From positions 124,001 through 188,000 of the forward strand of contig NZ_FPCF01000002.1 in the NCBI RefSeq assembly GCF_900116895.1: DNA of 64,000 nucleotides, read 5' to 3'. The notes beneath the pieces are model-generated. The model ran no database searches. It was not told the DNA's origin and was given only the letters and a program-made list of their open reading frames with translations. Shown here in pieces: positions 25,786 to 36,475 of this stretch. The position numbers and the translations under genes are program-made. Source of the DNA: Pseudidiomarina donghaiensis (GTDB lineage: Bacteria; Pseudomonadota; Gammaproteobacteria; Enterobacterales; Alteromonadaceae). Numbering within the stretch: position 1 is the stretch's first letter; each line of letters begins with the position of its first letter.

Positions 25786-26181
25786 ATGACCGATAACTTC
25801 TTAGAGCCGCAGTCGCTGGGTGTGCCTTGCCCCCGGTGTGAGCGCGATCTGCAACTCAAAAAGGGCCGCTTTGGGCTTTATGTTGGCTGCAGTGGTTACC
25901 CCGACTGCGACTATATGACCGCCGCTGATTTTGACCCTGGCACCGATGCCGCCTGCCCTGCGTGTCAGCAAGGCAAGTTAGTGCAAAAAACAAGTCGCTT
26001 TGGCAATTCTTTTTATGCCTGCGACCAGTACCCCAAGTGCAAGTTCTCCGTTAATCTACCCCCAGTTCAAGAACAGTGCCCCAAATGCCAGTTTCCATTA
26101 CTGCTGAAGAAAAAAACATCTGCCGGAGAGCGTTGGATTTGTGCTGATGATTCCTGCGACTACAAATCTTCGATAAAATAA
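25786..26181 (+). CDS. Topoisomerase I zinc-finger-like protein (YrdD type)
   Basis: A 131-aa protein made almost wholly of three four-cysteine zinc fingers of the topoisomerase I C-terminal type. They begin CPRCERDLQLKKGRFG, CPACQQGKLVQKTSRFG and CPKCQFPLLLKKKTSAG, each closed by a second Cys pair. It lacks any topoisomerase catalytic domain. It probably binds nucleic acid; the function is not established. Its ATG abuts the smg stop, within the dprA-smg-tsaC-hemF block. Confidence 0.9.
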   Translation: MTDNFLEPQSLGVPCPRCERDLQLKKGRFGLYVGCSGYPDCDYMTAADFDPGTDAACPACQQGKLVQKTSRFGNSFYACDQYPKCKFSVNLPPVQEQCPKCQFPLLLKKKTSAGERWICADDSCDYKSSIK

Positions 26182-26222
26182 GAGCTATTCACATAGCAAT
26201 GACCAAGTAAGAGAATTGTCGA

Positions 26223-28120
<1,898 letters not shown>

Positions 28121-28122
<2 letters not shown>

Positions 28123-28960
28123 GGCGTTTTTTACAGTATTTGGGAATCCGGTTGCACATAGTTTGTCACCGCAAATTCATGATGCGTTTGCCGCACAGCA
28201 TGGTTTGGGCATACGTTATTTGCCCAGTTTAACATCGGCTGGCCAGTTTCGTCGCGCAGTCAGCGACTTCTTTTACTGTGGCGGTGCCGGCGCAAACGTT
28301 ACTGTACCTTTCAAAGAGTCTGCTTATGAGCTAGTCACCCATCTTACTACACGGGCGGCAAAGGCGCGGGCGGTGAATACGCTCATTCCTTTGGGCTTTG
28401 GCCAACTGCTTGGTGACAATACTGACGGTATTGGCTTAATCACTGACTTACGCGTGAATTGTCACCAACAACTCAACCAACGGGCGGTCGTGCTGTTGGG
28501 CGCTGGAGGCGCCGCGCGTGGAGCGCTGCATGCGTTGTTGGAGCAGCCGGTGGCGTCAATCACGGTTGTAAATCGCACCATTGCGCGGGCTGAAGAACTT
28601 GCACAAGACAGCCAAGACAGCCGTGTCACGGCATGCGCGTTTGATGCATTAGCGATAACCTCAGGTGCTTTAGTGATCAATGCAACCAGTATTTCCTTAA
28701 CAGATAAGTCAGGCACAGCGTCACTACCAATAGCAACGGCTGAACTCGCTAAGGCAACCTGTGCTTACGACATGATGTATGGTGCGGAACCGACGGTATT
28801 CATGCAGCAAGCGCGAAGCGCAGGTGTTACTAATGTGTTTGATGGATTAGGAATGTTAGTTGAGCAGGCGGCTGTTGCATTTAAGATTTGGCATGACGTA
28901 CAGCAGCTAAACACGCCACAGGTCATTGCAAGTCTGCGAGAGAAACTAAAGTGTAAGTAG
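28121..28960 (+). CDS. aroE: Shikimate dehydrogenase
   Basis: Reduces 3-dehydroshikimate to shikimate with NADPH in aromatic amino-acid synthesis. Substrate-binding GNPVAHSLSPQIHDAFA is at about residues 8-24, VTVPFKESA carries the catalytic Lys, GDNTDGIGL follows, and LLGAGGAARGAL binds NADPH. I chose the ATG at 28121, preceded by GAGGA. An upstream ATG at 28088 gives a non-family extension. Length 279 aa. Confidence 0.96.
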
Positions 28961-28971
28961 CTTAGCTGGCG

Positions 28972-29250
28972 CTAGTCGCGAAGAACAATATTCGGGCTTA
29001 AATCAACATCACCCTCATGGTTGACCGTGGCAAACTCACTGCCGCGGCGCACAACCGCTAACGGGCCGTCTTCTGTGTTGCGAATAAAGGCAAGATCAAA
29101 ACCGAATTTTTGTAATTGGTACACGCCAAATTTCTGGTCCATGGATAACCGTTCCCACCATTCAGTTTGGTTTAAAGCGATGCGACGACGCTCGAAATCT
29201 TCGAGTTGGCGCAGCTCTTCTTTGGTTAGGTTCATTGTTTCTATTTCCAT
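28972..29250 (-). CDS. Conserved-looking small protein of unknown function
   Basis: A 92-aa acidic protein that I do not recognise as a named family. The N-terminal half is helical and charged (MNLTKEELRQLEDFERRR). The second half has EWWERLSMDQKFGVYQLQKF and then beta-like sequence ending SPNIVLRD. No signal peptide, membrane segment or metal motif is visible. A second in-frame ATG five codons in (29235) is also possible. It converges on aroE with an 11-bp gap and is divergent from polA. Confidence 0.7.
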   Translation of the reverse strand: MEIETMNLTKEELRQLEDFERRRIALNQTEWWERLSMDQKFGVYQLQKFGFDLAFIRNTEDGPLAVVRRGSEFATVNHEGDVDLSPNIVLRD

Positions 29251-29791
29251 AACACCACATTTTGGTTGGCTGGATAGTGTTGCTCACTATGTATATACAT
29301 TACCTAGTAAACATTAGTTCACATTGCTTTTGCAAGAACTATGACAAGCATTATATAGAAAAACTTAATGAATGTTGATTCCTTTTGCGCATATAGTCGT
29401 CAGATAACGCGCAAAAATTGTTCTAAAAAATTTCAATTTGCTACTGGCAATCAGCCAACAATGTGTTAGTCTTTCTGTTCGATTCAAATTGAATCAAAAA
29501 GCTCACGCAAAAACATGTTCCTCATAATGGCGAGGGCAAAAATCAGTTTCCACAGCTGATACAAAATAAGAATAAAACGCAGTTAGGGCTTCAGGATTTC
29601 TTCGAACCCCTTGTTTTTCAAGTCATTCAGACAAAATAGCACGCCAGAGATCAACGATCTTTAACTGGCAGGCTCCGTCGTTTTCAACAGACTTATCCAC
29701 AATGTATCCACATATTGCCAAGCCTCGTCAGTAGCGAACACAAGCTAGCTATGGCATGCTAGCGCAATCGCAAATACCTGAGATTTACAGC
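29251..29791. other. 540-bp non-coding leader between the small gene and polA
   Basis: AT-rich and without a credible gene. It holds a 12-bp palindrome ATGTATATACAT (29289-29300), inverted arms TTTTGCGC (29383-29390) and GCGCAAAA (29409-29416), and a 15-bp palindrome GATTCAAATTGAATC (29481-29495). It also has an AGATC-AAC-GATCT palindrome with two Dam sites (about 29648-29660), then two DnaA boxes. The leader is unusually long for polA. Parts are probably regulatory. Confidence 0.6.
29693..29712 (+). promoter_or_regulatory. Pair of DnaA boxes upstream of polA
   Basis: TTATCCACA at 29693-29701 is a perfect DnaA box. GTATCCACA at 29704-29712 is a one-mismatch box in the same orientation, 2 bp further on. 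They lie 80 bp before the polA start. Close tandem boxes next to two GATC sites suggest DnaA-linked control of polA or a DnaA-binding locus. Confidence 0.65.
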
Positions 29792-32581
29792 ATGTCGCAA
29801 ACATCTTCAAAAGCACCATTGTCGGTTCCAGAAAATCCATTTGTTTTGGTAGACGGCTCGTCTTACTTATTCCGTGCATTTTACGCGCCGCCGCATTTGA
29901 CCAATTCGGCCGGAGAACCCACTGGCGCAATTTATGGCGTGGTGAACATGCTGCGCAGCTTGTTGAAAAAGTATAAGCCGTCGCACATGGCGGTGGTGTT
30001 TGATGCAAAAGGAACAACCTTTCGTAACGATATATACGCCGAGTATAAAGCCCATCGCCCACCAATGCCTGATGACTTACGCAGCCAAATAGCGCCGCTA
30101 CACAAAATTGTGCAGGCGTTAGGGTTGCCGTTGTTGTGCATTGATAACGTAGAGGCCGATGATGTGATTGGTACGCTTGCGCAGCAAGCAAGTGAGGAAG
30201 GGCGCTTCACGCTAATAAGTACCGGCGATAAGGACATGGCGCAGCTAGTTAATGACCATGTCATGTTAATTAATACCATGACCGACACTTTGTTGGACTA
30301 CGACGGTGTGGTTGAAAAATATGGTGTGAAACCCGAGCAGATGATTGATTTGCTGTCGTTAATGGGTGATAGCTCGGACAATATTCCCGGCCTGCCGAAA
30401 GTGGGCGAAAAAACCGCCTTAGCCATGTTGCAAGGTATGGGCTCAATTGATGCGATGTTGGCCAACCCTGAGGCGATTAAAGATCTTGGTTTTCGTGGTG
30501 CGAAAACCATGCCTGAGAAGCTCGAAGAACATAAAGAAACGTTACTTATGTCACGTGAGCTGGCAACCATTAAGTTAGACGTGCCGCTCGACTTTAAGCC
30601 GGACGAGCTGACTATTCAGCCCGCTGACACAAATCAACTTGTTGAATTGTATAAACAATGTGAGTTTCGTCGATGGTTAGCAGAGGTGCTTGAAGACGGC
30701 GCTGCCAGCGACCAAGCATTGGGCCATGAACAGCCAACGCAAGCAGCACCAGAAACCGCCGTAAGTCACGACGGTTATGAAGTTGTCACAACCCAAGAGC
30801 AGCTTGATAAGTGGGTTAAAGCTCTTGAACAAGCCGAGCAGTTTGCGTTTGATACAGAAACCACCAGCTTGAACTATATGGAAGCAGAGTTAGTTGGGCT
30901 GTCGTTTGCGATTGAACCTGGCCACGCCTGCTATATTCCGGTAGCGCATGACTACCCTGGCGCACCAGATCAATTAGACCGAGCCGATGTGTTAGCTCAG
31001 CTCAAGCCGCTATTGACCGGCAGCAAGCCAAAACTCATTGGTCAAAACCTCAAGTACGACAGCCATATTTTGCGTCGTTACGACATTTCTTTAGGTGCTA
31101 TTGCCAATGACACCATGCTGGCTTCGTATGTGTATAACAGCACAGGCTCACGGCATGACATGGACAGCTTGAGTTTGCAGTACCTGGGTCATAAGCCCAT
31201 TGCATTTGAAGACATTGCCGGCAAGGGCGCGAAACAAATTACCTTTAACCAAATTGCGTTAGAGCAGGCGGCCCCTTATGCAGCCGAAGACGCTGACGTG
31301 ACGTTGCAGCTGCATCAGAAGTTGTGGCAAACGGTTAGTGCTGAGAAGTCGTTACTGCACGTGCTTGAAACCATTGAGCTGCCATTGGTGCCCGTGTTAG
31401 TCAATATGGAGCAGCATGGCGTGCAAATAGACGCGCAATTGTTGGCGCGTCAAAGTCATGAAATAGCGATGGAGCTACAAAGTTTAGAACAGCAGGCCTA
31501 TGACATTGCTGGCGAAGAATTTAATCTTAGTTCGACCAAGCAGCTGCAGCAGATTTTGTTTGAAAAACTACAGCTACCGGTGCGCAAAAAGACACCCAAG
31601 GGCGCCCCGTCAACCGCCGAAGAAGTATTGCAAGAATTGGCGCTTGACTACCCATTGCCAAACGTCATTATGAGCCACCGAGGGTTGAGCAAGCTCAAGT
31701 CGACCTATACCGACAAGTTACCTAAAATGGTGAACCCACGCACCCAGCGTATTCATACGTCGTATCATCAAGCGGTAACGGCCACCGGCCGGTTATCTTC
31801 AAGCGACCCGAACTTGCAAAATATTCCGATTCGCACTGAAGCTGGCCGACGTGTGCGAAAAGCATTCACGGCGCCGGATGGCTACAAAATTATGGCCATT
31901 GACTATAGCCAAATTGAATTGCGAATTATGGCGCACCTATCGGGCGACAAGGCGCTTGTGGATGCCTTTTCAAAGGGCCGAGATATTCACAAGGCCACCG
32001 CCGCTGAAGTGTTTGGCGTACCGTTAGAGCAAGTGACCAGTGAACAACGCCGTCGTGCGAAAGCGGTGAATTTTGGTCTTATTTATGGCATGTCAGCGTT
32101 TGGCCTAGCTCGGCAACTCGATATTCCGCGCCAAGAAGCACAAGACTATATGGACAAATACTTTGACCGCTTCCCCGGTGTGTTGAAATATATGGAAGAA
32201 ACGCGGCAACAAGCCAAGCGCGATGGCTATGTTGAGACCATTTATGGCCGCCGTTTACAGTTGCCAGAAATTAAATCGCAAAATGGCATGCGCCGCAAAG
32301 CGGCAGAGCGTGCAGCAATTAACGCGCCTATGCAAGGTACCGCCGCTGATATAATTAAGCGAGCGATGATCGCGGTGCACCGTTATTTGCGTGAGCAAGT
32401 GCCTGCTGATGATGTTTGGATGATCATGCAAGTGCACGATGAATTAGTTTTTGAGGTTCGCGAAGACAAGGTGGCGGACTATCAAACTAAGCTAGTTGAA
32501 ATTATGGAAAACGCCGCTGAACTTAAGGTTCCACTGATTGCCGAAGCGGGTGTGGGGGACAACTGGGACGAGGCTCATTAA
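29792..32581 (+). CDS. polA: DNA polymerase I
   Basis: Repair polymerase that removes RNA primers and fills gaps. The N-terminal 5'-nuclease domain starts [17 protein letters not shown]. The proofreading domain has [11 protein letters not shown] with the DxE metal ligands (near 357). The polymerase domain has motif [16 protein letters not shown], motif [14 protein letters not shown] and motif [12 protein letters not shown] chose the ATG at 29792, giving 929 aa, almost the E. coli length. A longer frame from 29756 adds 12 unrelated residues. Confidence 0.97.
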   Translation: MSQTSSKAPLSVPENPFVLVDGSSYLFRAFYAPPHLTNSAGEPTGAIYGVVNMLRSLLKKYKPSHMAVVFDAKGTTFRNDIYAEYKAHRPPMPDDLRSQIAPLHKIVQALGLPLLCIDNVEADDVIGTLAQQASEEGRFTLISTGDKDMAQLVNDHVMLINTMTDTLLDYDGVVEKYGVKPEQMIDLLSLMGDSSDNIPGLPKVGEKTALAMLQGMGSIDAMLANPEAIKDLGFRGAKTMPEKLEEHKETLLMSRELATIKLDVPLDFKPDELTIQPADTNQLVELYKQCEFRRWLAEVLEDGAASDQALGHEQPTQAAPETAVSHDGYEVVTTQEQLDKWVKALEQAEQFAFDTETTSLNYMEAELVGLSFAIEPGHACYIPVAHDYPGAPDQLDRADVLAQLKPLLTGSKPKLIGQNLKYDSHILRRYDISLGAIANDTMLASYVYNSTGSRHDMDSLSLQYLGHKPIAFEDIAGKGAKQITFNQIALEQAAPYAAEDADVTLQLHQKLWQTVSAEKSLLHVLETIELPLVPVLVNMEQHGVQIDAQLLARQSHEIAMELQSLEQQAYDIAGEEFNLSSTKQLQQILFEKLQLPVRKKTPKGAPSTAEEVLQELALDYPLPNVIMSHRGLSKLKSTYTDKLPKMVNPRTQRIHTSYHQAVTATGRLSSSDPNLQNIPIRTEAGRRVRKAFTAPDGYKIMAIDYSQIELRIMAHLSGDKALVDAFSKGRDIHKATAAEVFGVPLEQVTSEQRRRAKAVNFGLIYGMSAFGLARQLDIPRQEAQDYMDKYFDRFPGVLKYMEETRQQAKRDGYVETIYGRRLQLPEIKSQNGMRRKAAERAAINAPMQGTAADIIKRAMIAVHRYLREQVPADDVWMIMQVHDELVFEVREDKVADYQTKLVEIMENAAELKVPLIAEAGVGDNWDEAH

Positions 32582-32720
32582 AAAAATTGAATTTTTCAAA
32601 AATTTTTTTGAACTAATTTTTGAACCGCCAGTCTGAACATGTGAAAGGCGCATTAAATGAACTCGGTTCGTTTGTCATTACCTTTCTGAGATGTTCTCTC
32701 CCTGGATTGTAAGAACTTTT

Positions 32721-32749
32721 GCCCGGCTTTATGCCGGGCTTTTTCTTTT
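32721..32749 (+). terminator. Strong terminator downstream of polA
   Basis: GCCCGGC pairs with GCCGGGC over a 5-nt loop, followed by TTTTTCTTTT. It lies 140 bp after the polA stop and overlaps the last codons of the opposing transporter gene. The distance leaves room for a short RNA (see findings). Confidence 0.85.
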
Positions 32750-33637
32750 CTGCGCACGCCGATTTGCAATAAATACACCCGTTAAAATGGCCGCCATGCC
32801 AATGGCGTGCTCAATGAGAAACGGCTCACCGTCAATCACACCAAGTATTAGTGCCACGATTGGAATTAAGTAGGTAACCGAGCTAGTAAACGTGGTATCC
32901 GTCATTTTTACGACAGTATTAAAAATAATCAGCGCCATTGCGGTGCCAATAACACCCAGTATAAGAATGGCTGTCAGCGAGAAATATGTGCCAGATTGTG
33001 CGGCGGTAATTTGCTCTATAAAGGGTGTTGCAAAGAGTAAATAAAGCAACGCTGGTGGCGCCACTAAGAACAAGCTAACCCCAGTAATCGTCAATGCGCC
33101 GAGGTCGGGAATATGATGCTTGATAAGATTAAGATTAATACCGTAACAAATTGTCGCCAAGATAATGAGTAACGCATAGGCGTTAAATTGGAATTCGCCG
33201 CTGCCATTAGCGGTAATTAATATGACCGTACCGGCTAAGCCAATAAGTACACCAAGCCATTGTTGCAACGCCACTATTTGCTTAAAAACCAACACGCCAA
33301 TAAGCAACGTAGCGAGCGGCGTAAAGGTATTCAGAACGCCGGTGACGCCACTAGGTAACTGCGTTTGCGCAAAGGCAAACAAAAACGCGGGAATAAAGCT
33401 ACCCACTAAGCCAACCGAAATAAGCTTCGGCCAGTGATGGCGTTGCACCGTTTTAAAACGTTGCATTAAAAAGGGGAGCAAGACGAAGCCTGCGGAAGCA
33501 ATGCGAATGGCTGCGAGTTGATCAGGGCGAAAGGCGATAAGGCCTTTTTTAATCAGGATAAATGAGCTGCCCCAAATCATTGCGAGCAGCAACAATAGTA
33601 ACCAGGCTTTTAGAGGCGGTGTCTCATTCTGCTGCAT
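32729..33637 (-). CDS. EamA/DMT-family membrane transporter
   Basis: Ten predicted transmembrane helices in two EamA repeats. The first begins [20 protein letters not shown] with the typical WGSSF motif, and the second has [19 protein letters not shown]. Such proteins export small metabolites; the substrate is not predictable. The ATG at 33637 gives 302 aa; another in-frame ATG lies at 33655. Either start overlaps the end of engB, so it is co-transcribed with engB. In E. coli polA and engB are neighbours, so this gene looks like a lineage-specific insertion between them. Confidence 0.88.
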   Translation of the reverse strand: MQQNETPPLKAWLLLLLLAMIWGSSFILIKKGLIAFRPDQLAAIRIASAGFVLLPFLMQRFKTVQRHHWPKLISVGLVGSFIPAFLFAFAQTQLPSGVTGVLNTFTPLATLLIGVLVFKQIVALQQWLGVLIGLAGTVILITANGSGEFQFNAYALLIILATICYGINLNLIKHHIPDLGALTITGVSLFLVAPPALLYLLFATPFIEQITAAQSGTYFSLTAILILGVIGTAMALIIFNTVVKMTDTTFTSSVTYLIPIVALILGVIDGEPFLIEHAIGMAAILTGVFIANRRAQKRKSPA

Positions 33638-34262
33638 CGGCGTTAACCGTTGCATCTGCTGACGTGTTCAGCCAGTTGGAGAGTATGACCTCAACTTGTG
33701 GCAGGCCGATTTTATTGAGCGAGGAAAACATTTCTACCTGCACCCCGTCGCCAAACACTAATGCGGCTTCACGAGCCTGTAGCAGCGTGCTTTTACGCTG
33801 GCTCGGCTTGAGTTTGTCGGCTTTGGTAAGCAACACCAGCACAGGAATGCCGCAGTCAGTTGCCCAATGCAGTAAATCCTGATCGGTGTCACGGTATGGG
33901 TGACGAATATCCATCAATAATACCAGGCCACGCAATGACTGACGTTTCTGTAGGTATTCGCTAAGCGCCAGGTTCCATTTTTCTTTTACCGCCAGTGGTA
34001 CTTTGGCGTAACCGTAGCCTGGCAAATCGATTAAGCGTTTCCCTTCAGTAACCTCAAACACATTGATAAGTTGCGTGCGGCCAGGCGTTTTACTGGTGCG
34101 TGCTAATGCTTTTTGGCGCGTAATAGTATTTAATGCGCTTGATTTACCTGCATTGGAGCGACCAGCGAACGCAATTTCGACGCCGGCATCGTCAGGCAAC
34201 TGTCGAATATTCGCAGCGCTCGTGATAAATTTTGTGGGTTGAAAGTTCAACGTGGTGTTCAT
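33624..34262 (-). CDS. engB: Ribosome biogenesis GTPase EngB/YihA
   Basis: Essential GTPase for 50S ribosome assembly. The G1 motif is [10 protein letters not shown]3 is DLPGYGYA and G4 is LTKADK. I chose the ATG at 34262 ([19 protein letters not shown]), which matches the family N-terminus; an upstream ATG would add ten residues. Length 212 aa. It is divergent from the cytochrome c4 gene and followed by the overlapping transporter gene. Confidence 0.95.
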   Translation of the reverse strand: MNTTLNFQPTKFITSAANIRQLPDDAGVEIAFAGRSNAGKSSALNTITRQKALARTSKTPGRTQLINVFEVTEGKRLIDLPGYGYAKVPLAVKEKWNLALSEYLQKRQSLRGLVLLMDIRHPYRDTDQDLLHWATDCGIPVLVLLTKADKLKPSQRKSTLLQAREAALVFGDGVQVEMFSSLNKIGLPQVEVILSNWLNTSADATVNADAAE

Positions 34263-34376
34263 AGACGTGTTTAAGACCTCAATTGAAACCACATAGTATC
34301 ATGATTAGACGTTTAATCCTTACAACTTTTGTGTAAAATAGCGTCTGTTACAACATCCAGAGCAGAGATATCGATC

Positions 34377-35003
34377 ATGAAAAAAATCGCAATGTTCGTC
34401 GGCCTGTACCTTGGCTTAACAGGTGTCGCTATGGCAGCAACCGGTGACGCTGAAGCAGGACAACAAAAAGCAGCGGTATGTAGCGCTTGTCACGGGCCCG
34501 ATGGTAATGCGCCATCAGACATGTATCCGAAAATTGCCGGCCAGCATGAGGGCTACCTGTTCAAACAGTTAAAAGATTATAAGCTTGCTGCTGAAACTGG
34601 CGGCGAGCAAGGCCGTGTTAACGCCATCATGCAAGGTCAAGTCATGATGCTGAGTGAGCAAGACATGGCGGACTTGGCGGCGTATTACGCTTCACAAGAA
34701 ATGGAAGGCGGTAGCGCCCCTGAAGACGTGATTGCTGCAGGCAAGAAGCTTTTTGTTGCCGGCGATGAGTCTCGCGGCATTGCGGCTTGTGCGGCTTGTC
34801 ATGGTCCGCGTGGCGACGGTATGGCATTGGCCAACTTCCCAGATATTTCTGGTCAACACGCTGCTTATACCAAAGCCCAGTTAGAATTGTTCCGCAGTGG
34901 TGAGCGTGCAAACGACATGAATAACATGATGCGCGACGTGGCTAGCAAGCTAACTGACAAAGATATCGAGATTCTTTCGCAGTATATTCAAGGCTTGTAC
35001 TAA
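34377..35003 (+). CDS. Diheme cytochrome c4
   Basis: Periplasmic electron carrier made of two c-type cytochrome domains, usually delivering electrons to terminal oxidases. A signal peptide (MKKIAMFVGLYLGLTGVAMA) precedes CSACH near residue 38 and CAACH near 140, with methionine axial-ligand regions in each half. I chose the ATG at 34377, since the upstream in-frame extension to 34329 would precede the signal peptide. Length 208 aa. Divergent from engB, as in many gammaproteobacteria. Confidence 0.94.
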   Translation: MKKIAMFVGLYLGLTGVAMAATGDAEAGQQKAAVCSACHGPDGNAPSDMYPKIAGQHEGYLFKQLKDYKLAAETGGEQGRVNAIMQGQVMMLSEQDMADLAAYYASQEMEGGSAPEDVIAAGKKLFVAGDESRGIAACAACHGPRGDGMALANFPDISGQHAAYTKAQLELFRSGERANDMNNMMRDVASKLTDKDIEILSQYIQGLY

Positions 35004-35007
35004 GCAG

Positions 35008-35034
35008 AAAAAGGCAGCTTTCGCTGCCTTTTTT
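35008..35034 (+). terminator. Terminator after cytochrome c4
   Basis: AAAAAGGCAGC pairs with GCTGCCTTTTTT over a 4-nt loop, 5 bp after the stop codon, followed by further T-rich sequence. Confidence 0.9.
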
Positions 35035-35168
35035 GTTTTTTTGTTGCAAAAAAACAGTCACAAAATCGCTCTGTTTACGCGGACTTGAGAGAAAAGTAAT
35101 AAGAAACTAGTTTTTTAGAACATAATAATCATTGATAATTTGCTACGAATAAGTACATTGAATGCCAT

Positions 35169-35225
35169 TGGATTTTAGCGAAGCCACGTAGAATAAGGCT
35201 TAGCTAAGTTACGAATTAAAATCCA
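35169..35225. repeat. Inverted repeat able to form a branched RNA or DNA structure
   Basis: TGGATTTTA (35169-35177) and TAAAATCCA (35217-35225) are perfect 9-bp arms. Between them AAGCC (35181) faces GGCTT (35197), and CTTAGCTAAG (35199-35208) is a 10-bp palindrome. This nested arrangement is unlikely to be accidental in a non-coding stretch. Confidence 0.5.
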
Positions 35226-35351
35226 GGGAATAAAAACACGGCCAGGAGGCCGCCTTTTAACCAAGCACAATAATAAGAACAGAGCTTGAGTTAATGCGCT
35301 TTAACTAATAACAATAATAATAAAAAAGCTCACGGACGTTATAATTAAAAA

Positions 35352-35445
35352 CATGGAAGATAATGACAACCGTTCTCGAAATCGCACGTGCGCTGTGTGA
35401 AAGATTGAGAATAAATCAGGCGATGGAAACATCGCCTTTTTTATT
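35352..35445 (+). ncRNA. Candidate small RNA upstream of yihI
   Basis: A perfect TATAAT (35340-35345), without a good -35, would start a transcript near 35352. It would end at the terminator AGGCGATG-GAAA-CATCGCCT plus a T run (35418-35445), giving about 94 nt. There is no open frame with a ribosome binding site inside. The terminator cannot serve an upstream gene, because cytochrome c4 already has its own, so an intervening transcript is likely. Its identity is unknown. Confidence 0.45.
35418..35445 (+). terminator. Terminator of the non-coding transcript before yihI
   Basis: An 8-bp perfect stem, AGGCGATG/CATCGCCT with a GAAA tetraloop, is followed by TTTTTTATT. It lies 60 bp before the yihI start. 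Confidence 0.85.
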
Positions 35446-35504
35446 GTCTGCAAGATCAGGTAAACTATGCGCTAGTTTCAAATTCACCTGTTCTGGAAGC
35501 ACAC

Positions 35505-36020
35505 ATGACTCGCGTCAAAAAGACTCGCAAAACTGGCCCACTTGCTGCGGCCAAAAAAACTCAACCTGAATGGGAAAAGCAAAGTCGTGCCAAAGCACCG
35601 GCTAAAGCCACTCATAAAAACAAGGGCCGTAAACCGGGAAGCCGTTTTAATGTTAGCGATGGCCAGCGGCAATCGTCACGTGTTGCCAGTGGGCAAGCAA
35701 CGGATGACCCAAGGTTTGGTAGCAAAAAGCCTATTCAACTTATTCGCCCCGACCAATTAGCGGAAGCTACAAAACCTGCTTTTGACCGCAAGGCCGCTTT
35801 GGCTGAACTCAATGCCATCGAAAACGATGACCGCCTACAGGCGTTGCTTGATCGTGCTGATGAAGGTGATGAACTTTCTGCCACCGAAGCACGTTATGTT
35901 GAAGAGCGCACAGAGCGCTTCGCGCAGCTTGCTGAGCAATTAGGCATTGAAATTGATGACAGTGATGATGTTGATGACCTAGAATTTGACGACGAATTTG
36001 AGGATGACGATGACAGATAG
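35505..36020 (+). CDS. yihI: Der GTPase-activating protein YihI
   Basis: Stimulates GTP hydrolysis by the ribosome-assembly GTPase Der. The N-terminal half is very basic (VKKTRKTGPLAAAKKTQ, KNKGRKPGSRFN). The C-terminal half is helical (LAELNAIENDDRLQALLDR) and the tail is strongly acidic (DDLEFDDEFEDDDD), the characteristic YihI layout. Length 171 aa. The DUF2489 gene overlaps its end by 11 bp. Confidence 0.93.
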   Translation: MTRVKKTRKTGPLAAAKKTQPEWEKQSRAKAPAKATHKNKGRKPGSRFNVSDGQRQSSRVASGQATDDPRFGSKKPIQLIRPDQLAEATKPAFDRKAALAELNAIENDDRLQALLDRADEGDELSATEARYVEERTERFAQLAEQLGIEIDDSDDVDDLEFDDEFEDDDDR

Positions 36021-36474
36021 CAGCTTGCCATTGTGGGCTTGGATTGCAGCAGTAGTCGGTATTGTAATTATTTGCGCGCTGGCATTTTACGCAGGGCGCT
36101 TGCTGGGGCAGTTAAAGCAGCAAAATCAACGCCGTGACTACGCCTTAGCAAAACGCAACGAAAACCTGCATGAAAGCATTGTGACCATTGCCAAAGCGAT
36201 GGATCAAGGCCAATGCCCGTTGTCTGAGGGAGCGTTACGCTTAGTCGTTCTGCTTGACCTGCGGGTTGAGTCAAATGAGGCAAAATACGCTACGCGTTAT
36301 CCAGCTTTGCACGACATGTATGAGCGCATTAAACACATGCCAACGCATGAAGCGCGTAAGCAATATCCAAAACAAGAAATACGTAAAATGGATAGCGAAC
36401 GGGAAGGGTATGAACAAGAGCTGGAAGACGTCATTTTGCAAGACGTCCGCCAGCTTTTGAAAGACTTCGGCTAA
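36010..36474 (+). CDS. DUF2489 membrane-anchored protein
   Basis: One N-terminal transmembrane segment (LWAWIAAVVGIVIICALAFY, about 8-27) is followed by a cytoplasmic helical DUF2489 domain with AMDQGQCPLSEGALRLVVLL and MYERIKHMPTHEARKQYPKQ. The function is unknown. The ATG at 36010 lies inside the yihI end, so the two are translationally coupled. The yihI-DUF2489 pairing is, from memory, common in Vibrio and Alteromonadales. Length 154 aa. Confidence 0.88.
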   Translation: MTDSSLPLWAWIAAVVGIVIICALAFYAGRLLGQLKQQNQRRDYALAKRNENLHESIVTIAKAMDQGQCPLSEGALRLVVLLDLRVESNEAKYATRYPALHDMYERIKHMPTHEARKQYPKQEIRKMDSEREGYEQELEDVILQDVRQLLKDFG

Positions 36475-36475
36475 G

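Larger units (their letters stand above)
35035..35504. other. 470-bp structured non-coding region before yihI
   Basis: No credible gene. The region sits where E. coli carries the CsrA-sequestering RNA CsrC (between yihA/engB and yihI). It contains an inverted repeat at 35169-35225, a small perfect hairpin with an AGGA loop at 35239-35252 and a promoter-like TATAAT at 35340-35345. A strong terminator lies at 35418-35445. About seven or eight GGA motifs are spread across it. Confidence 0.65.

Noticed and set aside
29745-30191. Minus-strand 148-aa frame over the polA start
   Set aside because: It is antisense to the conserved 5'-nuclease domain and lacks a ribosome binding site.
32582-32720. 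Clear Spot 42 RNA
   Set aside because: Synteny and one small hairpin fit, but the long conserved 5' sequence of Spot 42 is absent, so it is listed only as a weak possibility.
35363-35569. 68-aa frame before yihI
   Set aside because: It crosses the strong terminator at 35418-35445 and runs into yihI in another frame, with no ribosome binding site; a non-coding RNA is more likely.
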